Below, piece by piece: positions 38,232 through 46,629 of a stretch of DNA of 64,000 nucleotides. The notes beneath the pieces are model-generated. The model was not told the DNA's origin. It saw only the letters and a list, made by a program, of their open reading frames with translations, and ran no database searches. Origin of the DNA: Brevibacterium daeguense (GTDB lineage Bacteria; Actinomycetota; Actinomycetes; Actinomycetales; Brevibacteriaceae); the NCBI RefSeq assembly GCF_021729135.1, contig NZ_JAJTWW010000008.1, positions 62,001-126,000 on the forward strand. The letters are read 5' to 3'. Position 1 is the stretch's first letter. The number at the start of each line of letters is the position of its first letter. Both the position numbers and the translations under genes were made by a program.

Positions 38232-38256
38232 GCGATCCGTCGGTCAGACGGATCGC
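38232..38256. terminator. Hairpin overlapping the pdxR stop codon
   Basis: 10-bp perfect stem GCGATCCGTC / GACGGATCGC with the loop GGTCA that contains the pdxR stop codon. Confidence 0.5.
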
Positions 38257-39647
38257 AGACCCGCCGCGACTGCGTCGAGGGTCTCGCGCAGCTGCTCAGG
38301 AGTCGCGTTCGCGTAGGCGATGACAAGACCGTGCCGCCGAGCCCGGCCGTGCCATCCCGAGGCCAGGTCGCCCACCAGCGTCCCGCGGCTCTCCAGCCGC
38401 CGCCGGATCTCCTCCGAGGCGCCCGCCGACATCTCGATGACCAGGCTGGGGCCGCTGTGGACCAGACCGGGGAGGTCCCGGTAGTCCTCGACGACCGCCT
38501 CGGCGGCCCGCATCCTCCTGCGGCCGCGAGTGATCCGGCTGCGCAGCCCGCCGGTGCTCAGATACTCTGCGATCGCGTGCTGCAGCAGCGGTGAGACGGC
38601 CGGCCCGAGTCGCTCCCGGGCAGCGCGGACCTGCGCTCCCACTGCTCCGGTGGCCACCACGTACCCTGTGCCGACCGTGCGTGTGAGCACGGTCGAGAAG
38701 GTGCCGATGTGGACCGCGGTGCCCACCGGAGCGCTGTCGTAGAGCGGCGGGATCGCCGGCCGGAGGTAGCGCGCCTCGCTGTCGTAGTCGTCCTCCAGCA
38801 GGAGCACCTCGCTCCCCGCCGCCCAGGCGGTGAGCTCTGCGCGGCGCTTCACCGGCATCGCAGTGCCGTAGGGGAACTGATGATTGGGGGTGACGAGGAC
38901 GGCGCCGGGCCGTGGCGGGGCATTCGGCGGCGTCTCTCCCGTCGACCCGCCGAGGAGGGCGGCCAGCCCGGCCACCGAGATGCCGTGCTCGTCGACCTCC
39001 ACGGGCAGCGCGGCCACCGAGCCGAGCGCCCGGCGAAGTCCCGGAAACCCTGGATCCTCCACTGCTATCGCAGCAGCGCCGGTCGCTGCCAGCACAGTCC
39101 GCAGACCGTCCCGTGAACCGCCGGTCACGATGATGTCGGCCGGGTCGACGACCATTCCCCGCATGATGCGCAGATGCTCGGCCACTGCTGTGCGCAGGCG
39201 CTCCTGCCCAAGGGGGTCTTCGCGGTCGACCGCGATGTCGAGGGCTCGGCGCCAGGCGGCGCGGAACTGTGGCTCCTGCTGAGGCGAGGCGCCCCCCTGG
39301 CCGGGCCGGAGGTCGATCCTCACCCTCCCGCGGTGCTGTCTGTGCGGCACGTGGACGGCCGCCGGTCCGGGCCTGAGTGCGGCAGCCGGCAGCTCCGGAT
39401 CGATGAAGGTTCCGCTGCGGGGCCTCAGCGTCACGTATCCCTCCGCAGCAAGCTGCTCGTACGCAAGGTCCACTGTCCCGCGAGAGACGCCCAGGGACCG
39501 GGCGAGCGTCCGGGCCGAGGGCAGCCGATCCCCGGGGACCAGGCTGCCGAGCACGACTCTGCGGCGGATCTCGCGGACGATCTGCTCCGGCAGAGCCACT
39601 TCCGACGCGCGATCGAGGTCGAGGTAGAGCTGGCGTTCCACTGTCAT
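38244..39647 (-). CDS. pdxR: PdxR-type MocR/GntR regulator without the PLP lysine
   Basis: 467-aa MocR regulator: GntR winged helix (about 15-85; LPSARTLARSLGVSRGTVDLAYE) joined to an aminotransferase-fold domain. It lies divergent from pdxST, the position of PdxR, which activates pyridoxal phosphate synthesis when PLP is scarce. The sensor keeps the EDDYDSEARY segment (about 285-293) and the GTFS motif, but the residue after GTFS, normally the PLP-binding Lys, is Thr319 (codon ACC). The domain should therefore be unable to form the usual internal aldimine. ATG start at 39647. Confidence 0.88.
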   Translation of the reverse strand: MTVERQLYLDLDRASEVALPEQIVREIRRRVVLGSLVPGDRLPSARTLARSLGVSRGTVDLAYEQLAAEGYVTLRPRSGTFIDPELPAAALRPGPAAVHVPHRQHRGRVRIDLRPGQGGASPQQEPQFRAAWRRALDIAVDREDPLGQERLRTAVAEHLRIMRGMVVDPADIIVTGGSRDGLRTVLAATGAAAIAVEDPGFPGLRRALGSVAALPVEVDEHGISVAGLAALLGGSTGETPPNAPPRPGAVLVTPNHQFPYGTAMPVKRRAELTAWAAGSEVLLLEDDYDSEARYLRPAIPPLYDSAPVGTAVHIGTFSTVLTRTVGTGYVVATGAVGAQVRAARERLGPAVSPLLQHAIAEYLSTGGLRSRITRGRRRMRAAEAVVEDYRDLPGLVHSGPSLVIEMSAGASEEIRRRLESRGTLVGDLASGWHGRARRHGLVIAYANATPEQLRETLDAVAAGLRSV

Positions 39648-39766
39648 GGAACCATGGAATCACATCTGGCCTATCAAACTCACCTTATTCTGGCTCTTCT
39701 TCCGGTCCAGATTGCTTTGTAGCGTAAGTTCCACACTTTCCGTTCCGATCACAGGGAGTTCTTGAC
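39648..39766. promoter_or_regulatory. pdxR-pdxS divergent control region
   Basis: 119 bp, AT-richer than its surroundings. It has three TCTGG cores: CATCTGGCC (39663-39671), ATTCTGGCT (39687-39695) and, on the minus strand, AATCTGGAC (39713-39705). The first two are 24 bp apart. These are candidate PdxR sites, but the link is only by position. Confidence 0.35.
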
Positions 39767-40648
39767 GTGACTGAAACCCAGCCTCTGCTCAACGCCGGCC
39801 TCGCGCAGATGTTGAAGGGCGGCGTCATCATGGACGTCGTGACGCCGGACCAGGCGAGGATCGCCGAGCAGGCGGGCGCGGTGGCGGTGATGGCGCTCGA
39901 GCGGGTGCCGGCCGACATCCGCGCGCAGGGCGGCGTGGCCCGGATGAGCGACCCGGATCTCATCGACGGGATCATCGAGGCGGTGTCGATTCCCGTGATG
40001 GCGAAGGCTCGGATCGGCCACTTCGTCGAGGCGCAGGTGCTGCAGTCGCTGGGTGTCGACTACATCGACGAGTCCGAGGTGCTCTCGCCGGCCGACTTCG
40101 TCAACCACATCGACAAGACAGGATTCGACGTGCCGTTCGTCTGCGGCGCCACGAACCTGGGCGAAGCGCTGCGTCGGATCACCGAGGGCGCTTCCATGAT
40201 CCGCTCCAAGGGCGAGGCGGGAACCGGCGACGTGTCCGAGGCGATGCGTCACATCAGGCAGATCCTCGGAGAGATCCGCGCGCTCGGCGCAAAGTCGCAC
40301 GATGAGCTCTTCGTCGCGGCCAAGGAGCTGCAGGCGCCGCACGATCTTGTCGAGAAGGTCGCGCGCGAGGGCCGCCTGCCGGTCACCCTGTTCGTCGCCG
40401 GCGGCATCGCCACCCCCGCGGACGCGGCGATGATGATGCAGCTGGGAGCCGACGGAGTGTTCGTCGGCTCGGGGATCTTCAAGTCGGGGAACCCGGAGCA
40501 GCGCGCCCGCGCTATCGTCCAGGCGACGACCCACTACGACGACCCCGACACGATCGCCCGCGTCTCCCGCGGCCTCGGTGATGCGATGGTCGGCATCAGC
40601 GTCGCGGATCTGCCGGCCCCGCACCGTCTCGCCGAGCGCGGATGGTGA
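39767..40648 (+). CDS. pdxS: Pyridoxal 5'-phosphate synthase subunit PdxS
   Basis: 293-aa TIM-barrel synthase that makes PLP from ribose 5-phosphate, glyceraldehyde 3-phosphate and ammonia supplied by PdxT. Catalytic residues fit the family: Asp23 (IMDVV), Lys80 (MAKARIGHF) and Lys147 ([12 protein letters not shown]). GTG start with GGGAG 7 nt upstream. Forms an operon with pdxT (7 bp gap) and is divergent from pdxR. Confidence 0.97.
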   Translation: MTETQPLLNAGLAQMLKGGVIMDVVTPDQARIAEQAGAVAVMALERVPADIRAQGGVARMSDPDLIDGIIEAVSIPVMAKARIGHFVEAQVLQSLGVDYIDESEVLSPADFVNHIDKTGFDVPFVCGATNLGEALRRITEGASMIRSKGEAGTGDVSEAMRHIRQILGEIRALGAKSHDELFVAAKELQAPHDLVEKVAREGRLPVTLFVAGGIATPADAAMMMQLGADGVFVGSGIFKSGNPEQRARAIVQATTHYDDPDTIARVSRGLGDAMVGISVADLPAPHRLAERGW

Positions 40649-40655
40649 CGCTCCG

Positions 40656-41345
40656 ATGATGCTCGGCGGTTCGGGCGTCGCCGCGCCTCTGATCGGCGTC
40701 GTCGCACTGCAGGGAGGCGTGCGCGAGCACCGGGAGGCGCTCGAATCCCTCGGCGCCCGCACCCGGCGAGTCACACTGCCCTCCCATCTGGACGGGCTCG
40801 ACGGTGTCGTGCTGCCGGGCGGCGAAAGCACGTCGATGGTCCGCCTGGCGGCCGCTTCGGGCCTGTTCCCGGCGCTCGAGCAGCGGATCCGGGACGGCCT
40901 GCCGGTGTTCGGCACATGCGCCGGACTCATCCTCCTGACGCGCACGGTGCTCGATGCCGAGGCGCTCGCGGAGCACCCTCGGGTGCCCGTTCTCGACATG
41001 GCGGTGCGGCGCAACGCCTACGGCGGCCAGCTTGCGTCCTTCGTCGCTCCGATCGTGGTGACGGGTGAGAGCACCCCCGTCGAGGCGGTGTTCATCCGCG
41101 CCCCACAGGTCGAACAGGTCGGGCACGCTGTCGAGGTGCTCGCCGAGCACGGCGGCAGGCCGGTGCTGATCCGTCAGGGCATTGTGATGGCGGCAACCTT
41201 CCACCCCGAGCTCACGCCCGACACCCGGGTGCACGCGATGTTCCTCGCCCTGGTCGGGCTGAGAGACGACGGGCTGAGAGACGTCGGGCTGACCAACGCA
41301 GTCGAGCCCGGACGCGAGGCGAGGCGGGCCGGGAGCCCCGGCTGA
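40656..41345 (+). CDS. pdxT: PLP synthase glutaminase subunit PdxT
   Basis: 229-aa class I glutamine amidotransferase supplying ammonia to PdxS. Nucleophile Cys88 (FGTCAGLI), His183 and Glu185 (TFHPEL), plus the PdxT-specific GGEST (56-60). ATG at 40656, just after pdxS. The C-terminus has an added stretch produced by a 15-bp repeat (GLRDDGLRDVGL), beyond the usual end of the family, with no obvious role. Confidence 0.95.
   Translation: MMLGGSGVAAPLIGVVALQGGVREHREALESLGARTRRVTLPSHLDGLDGVVLPGGESTSMVRLAAASGLFPALEQRIRDGLPVFGTCAGLILLTRTVLDAEALAEHPRVPVLDMAVRRNAYGGQLASFVAPIVVTGESTPVEAVFIRAPQVEQVGHAVEVLAEHGGRPVLIRQGIVMAATFHPELTPDTRVHAMFLALVGLRDDGLRDVGLTNAVEPGREARRAGSPG
41253..41295 (+). repeat. 15-bp tandem repeat at the pdxT 3' end
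   Basis: Units 41253-41267 and 41268-41282 (GTCGGGCTGAGAGAC / GACGGGCTGAGAGAC) and a partial third. Confidence 0.9.
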
Positions 41346-41350
41346 TCGTC

Positions 41351-41388
41351 CAGGGCTCAGGGCCCTGCGGTCGCCGAGGCACCTCGGC
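41351..41388. terminator. Paired small hairpins between pdxT and slipin genes
   Basis: CAGGGC/GCCCTG (41351-41367) followed by GCCGAG/CTCGGC (41373-41388), in the 46-bp convergent gap. Confidence 0.4.
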
Positions 41389-41391
41389 CGG

Positions 41392-42345
41392 TCAACCGGA
41401 GACCTCGGCCCTGGGCGCGGATTCGGGTCCGGCGAGATACTGGCGGACGGCCTCCGGGTCCAGCGCCGCTGCTGCCACCGGGTCCGGCAGGGACTCCTTC
41501 GCGCGTTCTTCGACGGGCGCAGCTGCTTGCGGCGCACCACCATCCCGCGCACCATCTTCCCGCGCACCGTCATGCGCCTGACCCTCGGGCGGAGTGTTCC
41601 GCTCCAGGAACCGGAGCAGCTCGACCGGGAACGGGAGCACCAGCGTTGAGTTCTTCTCGGCGGCGACCGCGGTCACGGTCTGCAGCAGCCGGAGCTGCAG
41701 GGCGGCTGGGGTCTCCGCCATGATCCCCGCGGCCCGGGACAGCTTGTCGGCCGCCCTCAGCTCGGCGTCGGCGTTGATGATTCGAGCCCGACGCTCACGC
41801 TCGGCTTCGGCCTGACGGGACATCGAGCGCTTCATCGACTCCGGGAGAGCAACGTCCTTGATCTCGACCCGGTCGATGTGCACCCCCCAGTCGACTGCCG
41901 GGCTGTCGATCATGACCTCCAGCCCTTCATTCAGCCGCTCGCGGTTGGTGAGCAGGTCGTCCAGCTCGCTCTTGCCGATGATGGAGCGCAGCGACGTCTG
42001 CGCCACCTGGCCGACGGCCAGGGTGTAGTCCTCGACATCGACCGCCGCCTTGAACGGGTCGACGACCTTGAAGTAGATGACCGCGTCGACGCGAACGGTC
42101 ACGTTGTCGCGGGTGATGCCTTCCTGAGCAGGAATGGGCATTGTGATGATCTGCAGGTTGACCTTCTGCATCCTGTCGATGAACGGGATGATGAATGCCA
42201 GGCCTGGGCGGCGAGGCGGGCTGTTCACGCGCCCGAATCGGAATACGATTCCGCGCTCGTACTGTTTGATGATTCGCACGCTGTTGCCGAGCAGAATCGA
42301 AGCCAGAATCAGCACTCCGAGCCCGGCGTAGAGGATGAACATCAC
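41392..42345 (-). CDS. SPFH/slipin (stomatin-like) membrane protein
   Basis: 317-aa stomatin/prohibitin-family protein: N-terminal membrane helix (about 5-23), SPFH domain (about 25-190; IIKQYERGIVFRFGRV, PIPAQEGITRDNVTVRVDAVIYFKV), then an Ala/Glu-rich coiled coil (AEAERERRARIINADAELRAADK) and an acidic, Gly/Ala-rich tail. SPFH proteins oligomerise in lipid microdomains, often with an NfeD protease partner, which is not seen here. GGGAGG lies 6 nt before the ATG. Confidence 0.9.
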   Translation of the reverse strand: MMFILYAGLGVLILASILLGNSVRIIKQYERGIVFRFGRVNSPPRRPGLAFIIPFIDRMQKVNLQIITMPIPAQEGITRDNVTVRVDAVIYFKVVDPFKAAVDVEDYTLAVGQVAQTSLRSIIGKSELDDLLTNRERLNEGLEVMIDSPAVDWGVHIDRVEIKDVALPESMKRSMSRQAEAERERRARIINADAELRAADKLSRAAGIMAETPAALQLRLLQTVTAVAAEKNSTLVLPFPVELLRFLERNTPPEGQAHDGAREDGARDGGAPQAAAPVEERAKESLPDPVAAAALDPEAVRQYLAGPESAPRAEVSG

Positions 42346-42853
42346 GGCCTCCCTGACCCTGGGACTTGCGAACCGAGGGCCTACATGATATCACCCAGCG
42401 CGGGAAAAGGGCATGGCAGGAGGAATACTGCGGGGGTGCGGTCGGAGGAGTGCTGCGGTCGGAGGAGTGCTGCGACTGCCGTTGCAGGAGTTGTAGTGCG
42501 ACGGCATTGCAGGAGGACAGTGCGGCGGCCGCGGCAGCGCGCTTCCGGGACCCGGCGGCGCACGTGATTCAGTCGCGCGCCGGCGCAGTTCGCGATGAAG
42601 CCGAAGTCTGCTTCTACGGCCCAGCCAACCTCTGTTTCCTGTGTTCGGTTTGTTATCGAACAGTGATCTTTTAACGTCGCTTTCACCCCTGTTTGGGGTG
42701 GGGTCGTGTCCGTGGCTCCTCGTAGGGTGGGTGCAACGGGTCAAGGGGGACCCCGGTTCCCGCCCGGCCTGGAGGACCACACGGTCCGGCCCGCCAGCCG
42801 AGCTGACGGTGCCGGGGTTGACTGCGATGAGGCAGGAACGGGGGTGAACGCAG
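42346..42853. other. 508-bp intergenic region
   Basis: No convincing gene. It holds a 17-bp direct duplication (42438-42471), a loose inverted repeat TGTTCG/CGAACA (42642-42662) in an AT-richer stretch, a CACCCC/GGGGTG hairpin (42684-42700) and a TAGGGT box at 42724-42729 that could be the -10 of the HNH gene with a leader of about 120 nt. Confidence 0.5.
42438..42471 (+). repeat. 17-bp direct duplication
   Basis: GCGGTCGGAGGAGTGCT is repeated exactly at 42438-42454 and 42455-42471. Confidence 0.95.
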
Positions 42854-44791
42854 GTGACGGGCACGGACGAGCGGACCCGCCATGGGAGGTCGGATAACGG
42901 GCCCGCGGTGACTGCGTTGCAGGCGTTCATGCCGGGGCATGATGTGGTGGCGGTGCAGCGGCTGCGGTTCCTGGCCGAGGCGGTGATCGAGGAATGCTTC
43001 GCCCGCCACTTCGACGACCTCACCCCACCCAAAGACGAAGCGCTCTCCGACTGGGTGGCCGAACGGTTGGACGGCACCCACGTCACCGTGATCGCAGCCG
43101 TCCTCGACACCACGATCGTGAAAGCCTACGGACACGCCCGGGTGGCGACCGTTGCCTGCTACGGCCTGCCGAAACTCTTCGCCGCGGCGCTGAAGGGCGA
43201 GATCACGTATGTCCGGTTGGAGTACGCGGCCCGGCGGGCGCTGCATCTGACGGCGAAGCAGCTCAAGGAGCTCGACGACGTCCTGGTGAAGCTGCGGGCG
43301 GGGATGCAGTGGCAGGGATTCTGCCGCAAGGTCAACGACACCATCCGCCTCCTCGACCCACCCACCGTCCGGGAAGCCGAAACGCACAAGCGGCGGCGGG
43401 TGGAGGTGTGGGCCACCGACGACTGCGAGGGCCGACTCCTGCTCACCGGGCCCCTGCTGCCGCTCAAGGCGCTGCACGCCCGGCTGGAGGCCACCGCCCG
43501 CGCCATCCGAACACACCAGACGTCGACCTTCGGAGAGCAACTGGAACCGGGTGATGAGATCGTCGACGAGCGGACCATGGACCAGCTGATGTTCGACATG
43601 CTCACCACCATGACCCCGACCACCCGAATCAGAATCCAGCGCGGCACCGGAACCGGAGACGCCGCGGGCGGGGCCGGCGGGGCGGGCGTTGCTGCCGGCG
43701 GCCCGAGCTGGGCCACTGCGGGAGCCGACGGCGCCGGCGCTTCAGATCCGGCCGACGCTGCTGCCGGTGGTGAGTGGGTGGAGGTGGCCTGTCCCAGCAA
43801 CGGCGAATGGCTCCGCAAACAAGCAAGCGTCGTCGTCACCGTGCCCGCGCTCACCCTGACAAGGCATGCCGACCTGCCCGGGCTGTTCGCCGACGGGTCG
43901 CCGATCCCAGCGGAGATGGCCCGGGAGTTCGTCTCCCATACCAACGTCATGTACCGGGTGCTCACCGACCCGGCCGGCGGACGGATCGTCGACGAGGTCG
44001 CCCGCTCCTACACCATCCCCAACGCCCTGAGAATGACGCTGGTGCAGAAGCGACCCTGGTGCCCCGCACCCGGCTGCACCCGCCGGGCAGCCACCTGCGA
44101 CCAGGACCACGCCATCCCCTACCCCCACCACAACCCGAAAGCCGGTGGTCGGACCGATCTGCACAACCTCCATCCGCTGTGCAAACGGCATCACCAGCTC
44201 AAGACGCGCGGGAAGCTGCGGCTGGAACACGGACCCGACGGAATCATCCGCTGGCTCCTACCCCACGGCATCATCCACGACGACCATCCGCCCGACCGGC
44301 CCATTGATCAGGCGCACGCAGACTACTTCACCGGAAAGCGACCCCACGGCGTACCGCCGGACCGCGGATCACCACCTGACGGTCGACGACCCGACGGCGG
44401 ACCACCGGATAATTCCGGGCCGCCGAGCCCTGCCGAACCTCCTGATGACGGCGAACCTCCCGATGATGCCGTGCCTTCCGAACGTGGAGCATCATCCGGA
44501 AGTACCAGGCCTCCGGACAATACCGGGCCTCCCGGAACGCAATCCCCGGGCTTGCCCAGCTGGGTGTCCTCAGGTGTTGGCTGGGGTTCCCCCGTGAACC
44601 CGGACGGGGACGACCTTCCGAATCGGGCAGATGCCGACAGTCGACCGGCAGGCTCACGATCGGCAGGTTGGAAGCCGGAATCGACGTACGAGGAGTCACC
44701 CGATGTCGAGCTGCCCTTCGAAGAACCCGGACCCTTCGGCACGGACGACCGGCGACTCCGGCCCGACCACGGCCAACCGCCGCCCTTCTGA
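42854..44791 (+). CDS. DUF222 / HNH endonuclease domain protein
   Basis: 645-aa protein of the actinobacterial DUF222 (13E12 repeat) family. The DUF222 helical region spans about 25-270, then an Ala/Gly spacer, and an HNH nuclease domain at about 402-455 (CPAPGCTRRAATCDQDH, then LHNLHPLCKRHHQLK), whose Cys pairs should hold zinc. From about 490 the tail is disordered Pro/Asp/Gly-rich repeats (PPDNSGPP, PPDDGEPPDD). The family occurs in many copies in Brevibacterium-like genomes and its role is unproven. GTG at 42854 is annotated without a convincing ribosome-binding site. Confidence 0.88.
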   Translation: MTGTDERTRHGRSDNGPAVTALQAFMPGHDVVAVQRLRFLAEAVIEECFARHFDDLTPPKDEALSDWVAERLDGTHVTVIAAVLDTTIVKAYGHARVATVACYGLPKLFAAALKGEITYVRLEYAARRALHLTAKQLKELDDVLVKLRAGMQWQGFCRKVNDTIRLLDPPTVREAETHKRRRVEVWATDDCEGRLLLTGPLLPLKALHARLEATARAIRTHQTSTFGEQLEPGDEIVDERTMDQLMFDMLTTMTPTTRIRIQRGTGTGDAAGGAGGAGVAAGGPSWATAGADGAGASDPADAAAGGEWVEVACPSNGEWLRKQASVVVTVPALTLTRHADLPGLFADGSPIPAEMAREFVSHTNVMYRVLTDPAGGRIVDEVARSYTIPNALRMTLVQKRPWCPAPGCTRRAATCDQDHAIPYPHHNPKAGGRTDLHNLHPLCKRHHQLKTRGKLRLEHGPDGIIRWLLPHGIIHDDHPPDRPIDQAHADYFTGKRPHGVPPDRGSPPDGRRPDGGPPDNSGPPSPAEPPDDGEPPDDAVPSERGASSGSTRPPDNTGPPGTQSPGLPSWVSSGVGWGSPVNPDGDDLPNRADADSRPAGSRSAGWKPESTYEESPDVELPFEEPGPFGTDDRRLRPDHGQPPPF

Positions 44792-44805
44792 ACCAGCGAC
44801 GGGCC

Positions 44806-44830
44806 GAGGTCAGCTCGACATGCCGACCTC
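44806..44830. terminator. Weak hairpin after the DUF222 gene
   Basis: GAGGTC/GACCTC stem with a 13-nt loop, 15 bp after the stop, facing the convergent YeiH gene. Confidence 0.3.
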
Positions 44831-44951
44831 AGATTGATTCACTGGACACCCAAGATCGACGACCCAAGACCCATGAACCTTGCGAAGACTCCGCTCCGCT
44901 CCTCCCTCGAGGCGAAGCAGAATGAGAAGCCTGCCGGAAACACCAGAAAGA

Positions 44952-46142
44952 TCAGAACTGGAATGAGCTGAAGAGCAACAGTGCCAGGCCGAGACCTGCG
45001 AGAAGGTTGACTCCTGTCGCCGCCGCGAAGACGGCTACGGGCTTCCAGCCGGCTTCCTTGATCGATCCGACCTTGAATTCGAGGCCGATCGACACGAACG
45101 CCAGGATCAGCGCCCAGGTCTGCAGCTCCTTGGCGGCGTCGAGGCGAGGCTCGAGCACCGCTGGATCCATCGTCGAGCCCAGAATCGTCGCCACGATCGA
45201 GGCGAGCAGGAAGCCGAGCACGAACTTCGGGAAGCGGTCCCAGATCATCTTCCATGCCTTCGGCTTGCTTCCGTCCGGCTGCACCTCGCCCGCGGGCTTC
45301 TCGATCTTGAGGGTGAAGTACATCGTCAACAGCACAGCGACGAAGCCGAGCAAGGCGTTCTGCGTGACCTTGACGATCGAGGCGATCTGCAGCGGCTGCT
45401 CTCCAGCCACAGCACCGGCGGCCGTGACCGCGGCAGTCGTGTCGATGTTGCCGCCGATCCACGCACCGGTCACAGCAGCGGGCAGGCCCATCAGATTCGC
45501 CAGCCATGGCAACAGGAAGATCGACGGCACCGCGAACACGACGACGAGCGTCGCAGTGTAGGCGAGCTGCTCCTTCTTCGCTCGCACAGCGCCCGCCGCC
45601 GCCACAGCGGCACTGACGCCGCAGATCGACAGTGCGGATGCGAGCAGCGCACGCAGCCGATCGTCGAGGCCGAGCTTCCCTGCGAACCACCAGGTGAAGA
45701 GGAAGACGATCGCGATCAGGCAGAGGGCCTGGATGATTGCCGGACCGGCGGCCTTGACGAAGATCGCGAAGTTGATGGTCGCTCCGAGCAGCACCAAACC
45801 GATCTTGATGAACAGTTCGGTGCGGAAGGCCGCGTACATGCGGTCACGCACATGAAGCAGCGACAGCACTGCGTTGGCGAGGAAACCCAGCGCAATAGCG
45901 TAGATCGGGTACTCGATCGACTTCGCGATACCGCCGAACCATGTTCCATCGGTCGCCTCCGGAACGAAGTCGGTGAGGAAGCGCACCAGGTACGCCAACC
46001 CGACGACGACGATGACCCCGGCGAGAGTCCACAGCACATGGCGGGTCCGTGTCGCCTCGGCGACGGCTTCCTCCGGGGCGACGGAAGCACCCGAGCCGGA
46101 GGGGCGCGTGCTCAGCTTCTTGTCGAGATCGGGGCGATTCAC
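44952..46142 (-). CDS. YeiH family putative sulfate exporter (UPF0324)
   Basis: 396-aa integral membrane protein, about ten helices, of the YeiH/UPF0324 family annotated as putative sulfate (sulfite) exporters and often found near sulfonate or cysteine metabolism. Family motifs include GFLANAVLSLLHVRD, ATINFAIFVKAAGPAI, GVSAAVAAAGAV and WIGGNIDTTAAVTAAG. The GTG at 46142 overlaps the stop of a 44-aa membrane peptide gene as GTGA, so the two are coupled. Confidence 0.88.
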   Translation of the reverse strand: MNRPDLDKKLSTRPSGSGASVAPEEAVAEATRTRHVLWTLAGVIVVVGLAYLVRFLTDFVPEATDGTWFGGIAKSIEYPIYAIALGFLANAVLSLLHVRDRMYAAFRTELFIKIGLVLLGATINFAIFVKAAGPAIIQALCLIAIVFLFTWWFAGKLGLDDRLRALLASALSICGVSAAVAAAGAVRAKKEQLAYTATLVVVFAVPSIFLLPWLANLMGLPAAVTGAWIGGNIDTTAAVTAAGAVAGEQPLQIASIVKVTQNALLGFVAVLLTMYFTLKIEKPAGEVQPDGSKPKAWKMIWDRFPKFVLGFLLASIVATILGSTMDPAVLEPRLDAAKELQTWALILAFVSIGLEFKVGSIKEAGWKPVAVFAAATGVNLLAGLGLALLLFSSFQF

Positions 46143-46273
46143 GGAATGATCTCCGGGTTCACCAGGCCGAGCAGGCAGACGGTCAGAAGGATGAGGCCGA
46201 TCCCGGTCGCAATCCAGTCCTCGCTCAGGGAGAACTTGCCGTGGTCATCCGGTGATCCCTTGTCCTCGTTCAC
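46139..46273 (-). CDS. 44-aa single-helix membrane peptide upstream of YeiH
   Basis: Small ORF read directly from the sequence: (M)NEDKGSPDDHGKFSLSEDW, then one hydrophobic helix (about 22-40, ATGIGLILLTVCLLGL) and a short tail. GAGAGGA is 6 nt before the GTG. Its TGA overlaps the YeiH GTG (GTGA at 46142-46139), a hallmark of translational coupling. The SEDW-plus-helix pattern recalls, from memory, the N-terminus of longer YeiH homologues, so this may be a split-off first helix that reassembles with YeiH. Not found in any named family by inspection. Confidence 0.72.
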   Translation of the reverse strand: MNEDKGSPDDHGKFSLSEDWIATGIGLILLTVCLLGLVNPEIIP

Positions 46274-46629
46274 GATGGGTCCTCTCGATCTCAGCTGCGT
46301 CTGAACGTCCTTCATCCTAGAAGCGAAGGACTCCGAACAGATGCCGGTACCGCTTCACTGGGGCGGAAGTCACTGCAGAATTCATCGCTGGGCCACCCCG
46401 CGGTCTCCCGACATTCCCTCACGGCCGCCTCTCGAACTCCCTCCCGGCATTCCCTCACGGCCGCGCGCGGTCCGCCCGGCATGCCCTCCCCTCCGCCACC
46501 CCGCCGCTCTGCCGCAATTCGGTGTTCGGACCGGTGATACTTGCTCACCTGCGCACATGAGGAGTTGTGGACGCAGTCGGCTGTTGACTAGAACTTGAAT
46601 GGGACCGGAACTGAGCAGGAGGGCAGCAC
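46274..46629. other. 356-bp intergenic region between the YeiH and zupT operons
   Basis: Divergent control region without a convincing gene. It holds an inverted repeat GTCCTTC/GAAGGAC (about 46307-46332), a CATTCCCTCACGGCCGC direct repeat (46412-46428 and 46448-46464), and TTGTGG (46565-46570) 18 bp before TAGAAC (46589-46594), a possible zupT promoter. A 78-codon minus-strand frame there is repeat-driven and not believed. Confidence 0.5.
46565..46594 (+). promoter_or_regulatory. Candidate zupT promoter
   Basis: TTGTGG, 18 bp, TAGAAC, then a 35-nt leader with AGGAGGG before the GTG at 46630. Confidence 0.35.

Noticed and set aside
42642..42662. TGTTCG/CGAACA inverted repeat as a LexA box
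   Set aside because: The actinobacterial SOS box is CGAAC-N4-GTTCG; here the half-sites are in the opposite orientation with a 9-nt spacer.
46312..46548. 78-codon minus-strand ORF
   Set aside because: Its sequence is largely a translated direct repeat (AAVRECRE units) in an intergenic region; no ribosome-binding site or family.
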